A stretch of DNA of 5,877 nucleotides from Saprospiraceae bacterium (GTDB lineage Bacteria > Bacteroidota > Bacteroidia > Chitinophagales > Saprospiraceae): assembly GCA_020850025.1 (NCBI GenBank), contig JADZFI010000319.1, positions 1-5,877 on the forward strand, in the 5' to 3' direction. The notes beneath the pieces were generated by a model. The model saw only the letters and a program-made list of their open reading frames with translations, had not been told where the DNA came from and did no database searches. The position numbers and the translations under genes were made by a program. How positions within the stretch are numbered: position 1 is the first letter of the stretch; every line of letters starts with the position of its first letter. Below are positions 1 to 5,761 of this stretch, piece by piece.

Positions 1-92
1 AAAAATACGCTTGCTGGCTCACTTTTCTTCCTAAAAATGACCCGATCCTCTGGGATTCATGCAACAAAGCCACAAATCAATTCAACATCTTT

Positions 93-2093
93 ATGAAACG
101 CACATACCTCTCTCTCATCATCGCAGCCGCGATAGCCGTACCAGCCGTGTTGCTGTCGCCAGGCTGCAAACCCAGCAATCCGGTTAGCGCCGTTGAAGGC
201 GATGCCGCTGGTAAAGTTTATGTAGCACCTGGTAAATACGACGAATTTTATAACATCGTTTCTGGCGGTTTTAACGGCCAGGTGAGCGTTTACGGAATTC
301 CTTCCGGACGCCTGTTCCGTATTATTCCTGTTTTCTCCGTAAACCCGGAAAGCGGATACGGATACAGCGAGGAAACCAAACCCATGCTTAATACATCGCA
401 CGGTTTTGTACCTTGGGACGACTCTCACCACATTGGCCTTTCTACCACCAATGGTGAACACGACGGTCGCTGGGCTTTCGTAAACGGTAACAATACCCCG
501 CGTATCGCCCGTATTGACCTGTCTACCTTCCGTACCGCGGAAATTATCGAAATCCCCAACAGCTCCGGCAACCACTCCTCTCCGTTCCTGACAGAAAATT
601 CCGAATACGCTGTTGCCGGTACACGATTCTCCTACCCACTCGACAACCAGGAATCCAACCCGGATGTAAGTATCAGCACCTATAAGCAAAACTTCAAAGG
701 CACGGTTTCATTCATCGGTATTAACCCCGAATCCGGCAATATGAAAGTCAGCTTCCAGGTATTGCTGCCCGGTGTCAACTTCGACCTGGCTCGGTGCGGC
801 CGCGGTCCTTCGCACGACTGGTTCTTCTTCTCCTGCTATAACACAGAACAAGCCAATACCTTGCTGGAGGTAAATGCCTCTCAGAAGGATAAAGATTTTA
901 TCATGGCTGTTAACTGGAAAAAATGCGAGGAGTATGCCAAAGCCGGCAAAGGAAAGGTTTCCAAAGTACGTTATGCACACAATGTGTACGACGAAAAAAC
1001 ACACTCAGCCACCTCTACCATTGAAACCGAAACCATCGTACTGGATCCTAAGGAGTTGAAAGACATCGTGTATTTCATGCCATGTCCGAAATCTCCACAC
1101 GGTTGCGACGTTGATCCTACCGGTGAATACATCTGCGGTTCCGGTAAACTGGCGGCTGTCATTCCGGTGTTCTCCTTCAGCAAAATACAAAAAGCCATCG
1201 CCGATAAAAGCTTCGAAGCAGAGTTTGACGGTATTCCAGTGTTGAAATACGACGCAGTATTGCACGGCGAGGTGAAAAAGCCGGGTCTTGGCCCATTGCA
1301 CACCGAATTCGACGGTAAAGGTTTCGCTTACACTTCTTTCTTCGTTTCTTCTGAAATCGTGAAATGGAATGTAGAAAAGCTGGAAGTGGTAGACCGCGTT
1401 CCTACTTATTACTCCATCGGTCACCTTAGCATACCCGGCGGTCCAACCCGCAAGCCGCACGGCAAATATGTAATTGCCTACAACAAGATTACCAAAGACC
1501 GCTATCTGCCCACCGGTCCGGAACTGACTCAATCCGCTCAGTTGTACGACATCAGTGGCGATAAAATGAAGCTCCTGCTCGACTTCCCAACCACTGGCGA
1601 ACCTCACTACGCTGAAGCCATTCCGGCCAGTCTGATACAGCCCAAGTCGGTTAAATTCTTCAAAATTGAAGAAAATAATCACCCATACGTGGCCAAGGGA
1701 GAAAAGGAAACCAAAGTTTTCCGCGAAGGCAACAAGGTACACGTGCTGATGACCTCCATTCGCTCTCACTTTACGCCGGATAACATTGAGGGCGTCAAAC
1801 TGGGCGACGAGGTGTATTTCCACTTGACCAACCTGGAGCAAGACTGGGACGTACCGCACGGCTTTGCTGTTAAGGGAGCCAATAATGCAGAAATCCTGGT
1901 TATGCCAGGCGAAACATGCACCCTTAAATGGGTTCCAGATCGCACAGGGGTATTCCCGATGTATTGCACCGACTTCTGCTCTGCACTTCACCAGGAGATG
2001 CAAGGATATGTGAGGGTTTCTCCAAGAGGCTCCAACGTGCCGCTTTCCTTCAGCACCGGCAACAAGGCTGAGCCAACCGGAGCTTCCAAATAA
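93..2093 (+). CDS. nosZ: Nitrous oxide reductase, clade II (Sec-type) NosZ
   Basis: This 666-residue protein is the periplasmic copper enzyme that reduces N2O to N2. Residues 1-25 form a Sec-type signal (KR, hydrophobic run, then SPGC) with no twin-arginine motif; C25 could be lipidated, but S at -3 makes the lipobox imperfect. The beta-propeller carries all seven expected CuZ histidines by motif: H112-H113 (DSHH), H161 (GNH), H336 (SPHG), H403 (PLHTEFDG), H444 (GHL) and H505 (GEPH). K465 and E503 match the second-sphere Lys and Glu near CuZ. The C-terminal cupredoxin domain has CuA ligands H589, C625, C629, H633 and M636 in CTDFCSALHQEM; D627 replaces the Trp of clade I enzymes. There is no C-terminal cytochrome domain. 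ATG 93 is the only usable start in this open frame and directly precedes the signal. No Shine-Dalgarno sequence is seen; the leader is A/C-rich. The family call is very secure; the clade call rests on the signal peptide and CuA motif. Confidence 0.97.
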   Translation: MKRTYLSLIIAAAIAVPAVLLSPGCKPSNPVSAVEGDAAGKVYVAPGKYDEFYNIVSGGFNGQVSVYGIPSGRLFRIIPVFSVNPESGYGYSEETKPMLNTSHGFVPWDDSHHIGLSTTNGEHDGRWAFVNGNNTPRIARIDLSTFRTAEIIEIPNSSGNHSSPFLTENSEYAVAGTRFSYPLDNQESNPDVSISTYKQNFKGTVSFIGINPESGNMKVSFQVLLPGVNFDLARCGRGPSHDWFFFSCYNTEQANTLLEVNASQKDKDFIMAVNWKKCEEYAKAGKGKVSKVRYAHNVYDEKTHSATSTIETETIVLDPKELKDIVYFMPCPKSPHGCDVDPTGEYICGSGKLAAVIPVFSFSKIQKAIADKSFEAEFDGIPVLKYDAVLHGEVKKPGLGPLHTEFDGKGFAYTSFFVSSEIVKWNVEKLEVVDRVPTYYSIGHLSIPGGPTRKPHGKYVIAYNKITKDRYLPTGPELTQSAQLYDISGDKMKLLLDFPTTGEPHYAEAIPASLIQPKSVKFFKIEENNHPYVAKGEKETKVFREGNKVHVLMTSIRSHFTPDNIEGVKLGDEVYFHLTNLEQDWDVPHGFAVKGANNAEILVMPGETCTLKWVPDRTGVFPMYCTDFCSALHQEMQGYVRVSPRGSNVPLSFSTGNKAEPTGASK

Positions 2094-2111
2094 AAGGAGC
2101 CTGAAGTACGG

Positions 2112-2132
2112 ACAATCAAAAATCATGATTGT
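2112..2132. promoter_or_regulatory. Perfect 7-bp dyad ACAATCA-N7-TGATTGT after nosZ
   Basis: Arms 2112-2118 and 2126-2132 are exact reverse complements around a 7-base spacer; G-U and C-G pairs can extend the stem to 2109-2135. It starts 18 bases after the nosZ stop. It could be an RNA hairpin at the 3' end of nosZ or a protein-binding dyad. No T-run follows, so it is not a classical intrinsic terminator. The spacing does not match the FNR/CRP TTGAT-N4-ATCAA form. Function unknown. Confidence 0.4.
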
Positions 2133-2150
2133 TTGAAAGGCTTACCAATC

Positions 2151-2211
2151 AGGGATCAGGGACACTAAGAGACGCCATAAAAGGTGACCCTTAGTGTCCC
2201 CTTCCATCCCT
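2151..2211. repeat. Intergenic inverted repeat, perfect 11-bp core stem
   Basis: GGGACACTAAG (2159-2169) and CTTAGTGTCCC (2190-2200) are perfect reverse complements with a 20-base loop. A second, outer pairing of AGGGAT (2151-2156) with ATCCCT (2206-2211) lengthens the hairpin across an uneven internal loop (2 bases against 5). The stem is stable and lies between nosZ and the NosL fusion gene. It lacks a following T-tract, so it may be an attenuating or mRNA-stabilising hairpin, or part of a dispersed intergenic repeat. Which of these applies cannot be decided here. Confidence 0.6.
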
Positions 2212-2220
2212 CACCCAGCA

Positions 2221-2260
2221 CCAAAACACCAAAACACCAAAACACCAAAACACCAAAACA
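2221..2260. repeat. Five tandem copies of 8-bp CCAAAACA
   Basis: Five exact, uninterrupted copies of CCAAAACA fill 2221-2260, preceded by a partial unit (CA at 2219-2220). The array ends 8 bases before the ATG at 2269. Because the unit is 8 bp, slippage would change the length of the leader by a number not divisible by 3. The chosen coding start lies downstream, so copy changes would alter promoter or leader spacing rather than the reading frame. The array is also open in frame as Lys/His/Gln/Asn/Thr/Pro-rich peptide, which accounts for the longer GTG-start reading frame. Confidence 0.9.
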
Positions 2261-2268
2261 CTCGATCC

Positions 2269-3303
2269 ATGAAGTTAAGTACAACAACCCGAATCATACT
2301 TGGGGTGGCAAGTTTGTCGCTGATTGCGACCTTTTACGTTCCGCTCTGGCAAATCATGCTGTGGGCGCCCCAATACCCGGAAGGCCTGGTGATGAAAATC
2401 TGGCACAACAATCTCAGCGGGAATATCGACATCATCAATGGTCTGAATCACTACATCGGCATGAAGCACATAAGTGTGGAAATGTTTCCTGAGTTTGAAT
2501 ACATCGCGTTGCTGATTGGTTTCTTGATGGCAGTGGGCCTTGCGGCTGCTGTTTTGGGCAGTGGGCGAACCTTGTTCTTCTTTACGCTTCTGTCCTATGC
2601 TTATGGTTTTGCAGCCTTGTACGACTTCTGGTCATGGGGGTATGATTACGGTCATAATCTGGATCCCAATGCGGCCATCAAGGTGCCGGACATGTCGTAC
2701 CAACCACCTGTAATCGGGTATAAAAACTTGTTGAATTTCACCTCCTTTTCAGGACCTGATATTGGCGCCTGGATCATCATTGTGGTGTGTCTGCTGGCAA
2801 CTGTGTTATGGTGGTGGGAATTCTTCAAGCAGCGCAAATTGGCTAAAAACAACATAGGTGGAGCCGGGAAAGCCGGGATAGCTGTATTAATTTTTTCCGC
2901 TACTCAGATGATGGCCTGCACCCCGGCTCCTGAGCCTATCCGCTATGGCGAAGACAATTGCCACTCTTGCAAAATGACACTGACAGATAAGCGCTATGGC
3001 GCAGAAGTGGTGACCAAAAAGGGAAAAGTGTACAAATTCGACGATCTCAATTGCCTGAATAATTTTATCAAAACCGGAGAAGTGACGCCGGAAAACACCG
3101 CCTTCACGCTGGCGGTAGATTTTAAAAAGACCGGGCAGTTTGTGGATGTCCACCAGGCATTTTTCCTGTATAATGAAGCGCTGAAGAGTCCCATGCGGGC
3201 AGATGTTGCCGCATTTTCAGATCAAAACGATCTCAATGCTGTAAAAGCCGAGTTGGGTGGGGGAGAGGAGAAATCCTGGAACGCTCTTGCAGGAAGTCTG
3301 TAA
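2269..3303 (+). CDS. nos-associated membrane protein fused to NosL copper-chaperone domain
   Basis: This 344-residue protein joins two parts. Residues 1-190 have four predicted membrane segments (about 8-32, 76-97, 101-120, 166-183) and two outward loops with conserved-looking motifs, NGLNHYIGM (57-65) and YDYGHNLDPNAA (125-136). Residues 202-216 are a fifth hydrophobic segment ending MMAC, like a lipoprotein signal, with the possible lipidated cysteine C217. Residues 217-344 are a NosL domain with CHSCKM (231-236) and DDLNC (258-262), the expected Cu(I)-site region. Lysine/arginine-rich segment 187-194 should be cytoplasmic, placing NosL in the periplasm, where it would supply copper for NosZ. 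I chose ATG 2269 over the in-frame GTG at 2194 because the added 25 residues are only tandem-repeat translation and would precede a clean MKLSTTTRIIL membrane start. No Shine-Dalgarno sequence is present. The function of the N-terminal domain is not known to me; as I recall, a similar protein stands next to separate nosL genes in other Bacteroidota. Confidence 0.87.
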   Translation: MKLSTTTRIILGVASLSLIATFYVPLWQIMLWAPQYPEGLVMKIWHNNLSGNIDIINGLNHYIGMKHISVEMFPEFEYIALLIGFLMAVGLAAAVLGSGRTLFFFTLLSYAYGFAALYDFWSWGYDYGHNLDPNAAIKVPDMSYQPPVIGYKNLLNFTSFSGPDIGAWIIIVVCLLATVLWWWEFFKQRKLAKNNIGGAGKAGIAVLIFSATQMMACTPAPEPIRYGEDNCHSCKMTLTDKRYGAEVVTKKGKVYKFDDLNCLNNFIKTGEVTPENTAFTLAVDFKKTGQFVDVHQAFFLYNEALKSPMRADVAAFSDQNDLNAVKAELGGGEEKSWNALAGSL

Positions 3304-3317
3304 GGTCATTGCGGTGT

Positions 3318-3331
3318 GTGATAAAGATCAA
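3318..3331. promoter_or_regulatory. FNR/CRP-family-like box GTGAT-AAAG-ATCAA
   Basis: GTGATAAAGATCAA matches the FNR consensus TTGAT-N4-ATCAA at 9 of 10 defined bases and is a near-palindrome centred at 3324.5. It lies 15 bases after the NosL-fusion stop and upstream of the haem-protein gene. FNR/DNR-type regulators commonly control denitrification genes in response to low oxygen or NO. Its distance to the downstream TAnnTTTG element puts it near -41.5, the class II activator position. The regulator's identity in this host is inferred. Confidence 0.5.
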
Positions 3332-3346
3332 TGCATTTTACTGAGG

Positions 3347-3375
3347 GTTTTATTACGTTTGTGATGCAATAAAAC
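3347..3375. promoter_or_regulatory. AT-rich dyad over the predicted transcription start
   Basis: GTTTTATT (3347-3354) and AATAAAAC (3368-3375) are perfect reverse complements around a 13-base spacer. The dyad brackets the TACGTTTG element and the predicted start site, so it is well placed for a repressor operator. It could instead be a weak hairpin at the end of the upstream transcript. The arms are almost all A/T, so chance is a real alternative. Confidence 0.35.
3354..3361 (+). promoter_or_regulatory. Bacteroidota-type -7 element TACGTTTG
   Basis: TACGTTTG matches the Bacteroidota -7 consensus TAnnTTTG at every defined base. No good TTTG -33 element is seen about 20 bases upstream, as expected if an activator bound at the FNR-like box replaces it. 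The predicted transcription start is near 3365-3367, giving a leader of roughly 18 bases before the ATG at 3384. This promoter would drive the haem-protein gene and probably nosD and the FAS1 gene. Confidence 0.5.
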
Positions 3376-3383
3376 TTTTAGTC

Positions 3384-3863
3384 ATGTTGAAAAAAATCCT
3401 TGGCGCTTTATTAATAGCGCTCCTTTTGATCCAATTCATACGTCCTGCACAGGATAACCCTCCAACTGATCAGGCGCAAAGTTTTGAGCAAGTGGCCAGC
3501 CCGCCTGCCGAGATAACAAGTATTTTAAAAAGCGCTTGTTACGATTGCCATTCTAACGAAACCGTTTATCCGTGGTACAGTAAGATAGCGCCGGTTTCAT
3601 GGTGGCTTGCCAATCATATAAATGAAGGTAGAGAACACCTGAATTTTTCAGTGTATGGTCAGGTGTCGGCAGAAGATAAGGGTAAGGTGATGGAGGAAAT
3701 TGCGGAAGTCATTCAGAAAAACGAAATGCCGCTTGCCAGTTATACCTGGTTGCACCCGGAGGCCAAATTAAGCGATGCGCAAAAAAATACGCTCGTGCAA
3801 TGGGCGAATAGTCAGGGCGTCGGCCAGCATAACGGTGGCGAAGAAAACGAACACGAAGAATAG
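3384..3863 (+). CDS. Membrane-anchored mono-haem c-type protein (Haem_bd family)
   Basis: This 159-residue protein begins with a short positively charged end and a hydrophobic segment (4-19) that should anchor it with the rest in the periplasm. A single haem c site, CYDCH (C52, C55, H56), sits in the context ACYDCHSNETVYPWYS. M115 in the segment NEMPLASY is the likely distal ligand, and the later WLHPEAKLS segment is also typical of the Haem_bd family as I know it. The tail after 145 is rich in His, Glu and Asn. Small c-type cytochromes are frequent in clade II nos clusters, so electron delivery to NosZ or redox sensing during its maturation is a reasonable inference, unproven here. The gene follows its own candidate FNR-type promoter and is 49 bases upstream of nosD. 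The start has no Shine-Dalgarno sequence but is immediately followed by the anchor. Confidence 0.88.
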   Translation: MLKKILGALLIALLLIQFIRPAQDNPPTDQAQSFEQVASPPAEITSILKSACYDCHSNETVYPWYSKIAPVSWWLANHINEGREHLNFSVYGQVSAEDKGKVMEEIAEVIQKNEMPLASYTWLHPEAKLSDAQKNTLVQWANSQGVGQHNGGEENEHEE

Positions 3864-3912
3864 ATTGCCTTGAGAGTCCATCCGGCTCCAGGGTACCAAC
3901 ACTCGGGAGTTT

Positions 3913-5154
3913 ATGATGCGATTCTTAGGTATTTTGCTTTTATCTTGTTGCTGGAGCCTGTTGGGCGCGGCCAAGGGGCTGCATGTGGGGAGTGGACAAG
4001 TGTATTCCTCCATTCGCACGGCCATTGAGCAGGCACAACCCGGCGATACCGTTTGGGTGCATGAAGGAACCTATACCGAGGGAAATCTTTCGATTGACAA
4101 GCGTATCGCGCTAATCGGTTTAGGGTTCCCTATATTGGATGGACAACACAACTGCGAGATCATCACCGTAAACGTATCGGATGTGCTCATTCAGGGGCTC
4201 GACATCCGGAACAGCGGTCAGCTCAGCACCCTGGACGTGGCTGGAATCAAGGTCTTGTCTTCCGACCGTGTCCGGATCATTGGCAACCGTTTGTTCAATT
4301 GCACCTTTGGTATTTACCTCTCCAATACGCTTGATTGCCAGGTTTCCCAAAATCAAATTAGAGGCATCATTAAAGAGGAACAAAACAGCGGCAATGGCAT
4401 TCATTTATGGAAATGTGCCCGTGCTGTCATAGAGGAAAACTACCTCACCGCACAGCGGGATGGTATATACTTCGAGTTTGTGACCGATTCCGAGATCCGC
4501 TTCAATCATAGCGAGTATAATCTTCGGTACGGCCTGCACTTCATGTTCTCGCACAACGATCATTATCACCACAACCGTTTTCACAACAATGGCGCAGGGG
4601 TGGCCGTGATGTATTCCCGCCAGGTAAAAATGACGGAAAACGAGTTTGGGTACAACTGGGGCAGCAGCGCTTACGGGTTGTTGCTGAAGGATATCTCCGA
4701 CAGTCATATCTGGAAAAACGTTTTTGAGCATAATTCTGCCGGCGTGTACATGGAAGGCGCCAGCCGGATTACCCTGGAGCAGAATGTTTTCCGCGAGAAT
4801 GGTTGGGCACTTCGGGTTCAGGCCAGTTGCGATGCCAACACGGTTCGGCAAAACAACTTCATGGGCAACTCCTTTGATGTTTCCACTAACGGCTCGCTGG
4901 TACTCAACACTTTCGACAGTAATTACTGGGATCGTTACGAAGGGTACGACCTCAACCATGACGGAATCGGGGATGTCCCGTTCCGGCCGGTCAGCCTGTA
5001 TGCCGTAGTAGTGGAAAGAATGCCTTTCGGCCTGATGCTGCTGCGCAGCTTTATGGTGTATTTGTTGGATAAGGCTGAAAAAATAATTCCCTCGCTTACC
5101 CCTGAAATGCTGAAAGATGATAAACCCGTTATGAAACCAATCACACTGCTTTAA
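3913..5154 (+). CDS. nosD: NosD, periplasmic copper-centre maturation protein
   Basis: This 413-residue protein has a signal peptide (1-20, ending LLGAA) and then a right-handed beta-helix of CASH/NosD repeats from about 25 to 335, with many GN, NxF and GIYL-type turns. The segment 205-235 (LRYGLHFMFSH, then GAGVAVMYS) is characteristic of NosD and is His-rich here (H209, H214, H217, H219, H220, H224). The end is complete: NYWDRYEGYDLNHDGIGDVP (337-356), FRPVSL and the LLRS/LLDKAEK/LTPE motifs. NosD works with the NosFY ABC transporter in assembling the CuZ centre of NosZ. GGAG at 3906-3909 is 6 bases from a second ATG at 3916 and 3 from the ATG at 3913, so translation may really start at residue 2. 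The gene lies 49 bases after the haem gene and 41 before the FAS1 gene; nosF and nosY do not follow directly. Confidence 0.96.
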   Translation: MMRFLGILLLSCCWSLLGAAKGLHVGSGQVYSSIRTAIEQAQPGDTVWVHEGTYTEGNLSIDKRIALIGLGFPILDGQHNCEIITVNVSDVLIQGLDIRNSGQLSTLDVAGIKVLSSDRVRIIGNRLFNCTFGIYLSNTLDCQVSQNQIRGIIKEEQNSGNGIHLWKCARAVIEENYLTAQRDGIYFEFVTDSEIRFNHSEYNLRYGLHFMFSHNDHYHHNRFHNNGAGVAVMYSRQVKMTENEFGYNWGSSAYGLLLKDISDSHIWKNVFEHNSAGVYMEGASRITLEQNVFRENGWALRVQASCDANTVRQNNFMGNSFDVSTNGSLVLNTFDSNYWDRYEGYDLNHDGIGDVPFRPVSLYAVVVERMPFGLMLLRSFMVYLLDKAEKIIPSLTPEMLKDDKPVMKPITLL

Positions 5155-5195
5155 CCAGCTGCACTAACTCTGTTCACTATTAAATCCACCTTAAT

Positions 5196-5753
5196 ATGAA
5201 AATCAACTTTTTGATTCGCTCAATGTTGGGCCTCTTGCTTGTTATATGGTTTTCCAACTGCAACAATTCCGCGCCACAACAAGCTGCTTCCGGAGATGCG
5301 GCGGCTGTAGAAGGCGGCCAGGCTTCCGTAGAAGACAATGATTCTCAAAAGGACATCGTGAAGGTAGCTGTTGGCAGCAAAGATCACACCACCCTGGTGA
5401 CCGCCGTCAAGGCTGCCGAACTGGTGGATGTATTGTCTAACGCAGGCCCGTTTACCGTGTTTGCACCTACCAATGCCGCATTCGAAAAACTCCCGGCAGG
5501 CACTGTGGAAGGATTGCTTAAACCCGACAAGAAAGAAGCCTTGTCCGACATCCTGCAATACCATGTAGCTGTTGCGGTGTACAAGCCTGAAATGTTCACC
5601 GATGGCCAGGTCATTTCCATGGCTAACGGTGGAAGCGTAACCATGGGGGTCAAAGACGGCAAAATTACCGTTAATGGCGCCAATGTACTGGCTACTGTTA
5701 CCGCCAGCAATGGGATTGTACACGTTATCGACAACGTTTTATTACCCAAGTAA
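5196..5753 (+). CDS. Fasciclin (FAS1) domain lipoprotein
   Basis: This 185-residue protein has an N-terminal hydrophobic segment (5-19) ending FSNC, with C22 as the likely lipidated residue, followed by a low-complexity Ala/Gln/Gly/Asp linker (23-52). A single FAS1 domain fills about 53-185: the H1 box FTVFAPTNAAF (86-96), the YH motif (Y122-H123) and the H2 box GIVHVIDNVLLP (173-184) are all intact. FAS1 domains are extracellular adhesion or binding modules; no enzymatic role is established for the bacterial single-domain form that I could apply here. The gene begins 41 bases after nosD on the same strand with no visible terminator or promoter between them, so co-transcription with nosD is likely. 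That makes a surface or periplasmic accessory role in the nos system possible, but simple adjacency is the alternative. The start is an ATG in an AT-rich leader without a Shine-Dalgarno sequence. Confidence 0.93.
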   Translation: MKINFLIRSMLGLLLVIWFSNCNNSAPQQAASGDAAAVEGGQASVEDNDSQKDIVKVAVGSKDHTTLVTAVKAAELVDVLSNAGPFTVFAPTNAAFEKLPAGTVEGLLKPDKKEALSDILQYHVAVAVYKPEMFTDGQVISMANGGSVTMGVKDGKITVNGANVLATVTASNGIVHVIDNVLLPK

Positions 5754-5761
5754 GCTTTTGA

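Noticed and set aside
6..13. TACGCTTG, one mismatch from the TAnnTTTG -7 element, as a nosZ promoter
   Set aside because: One mismatch in a short motif, with no room in the window to see an upstream activator box, is too weak to report as a promoter.
1..96. An open frame from the window start to a TGA at 94-96, overlapping the nosZ ATG as ATGA; a second frame ends at TAA 32-34
   Set aside because: Only about 31 and 10 codons are visible and neither peptide resembles a known family end, so neither can be claimed as the end of an upstream gene.
1005..2126. A 373-codon antisense open frame inside nosZ, and similar long antisense frames under nosD and the FAS1 gene
   Set aside because: These are codon-bias shadows of clearly identified + strand genes; none shows a recognisable domain or signal.
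2219..2260. CRISPR array
   Set aside because: The units are 8 bp and directly adjacent with no spacers; this is a simple tandem repeat.
2194..2268. N-terminal extension of the NosL-fusion protein from GTG 2194
   Set aside because: The extra 25 residues are mostly translation of the 8-bp repeat and half of the upstream hairpin; ATG 2269 gives a clean membrane-protein start.
2184..2492. A 102-codon open frame overlapping the repeat and the start of the fusion gene
   Set aside because: It lies in another frame over the membrane-domain gene and is repeat-derived at its start, with no family features.
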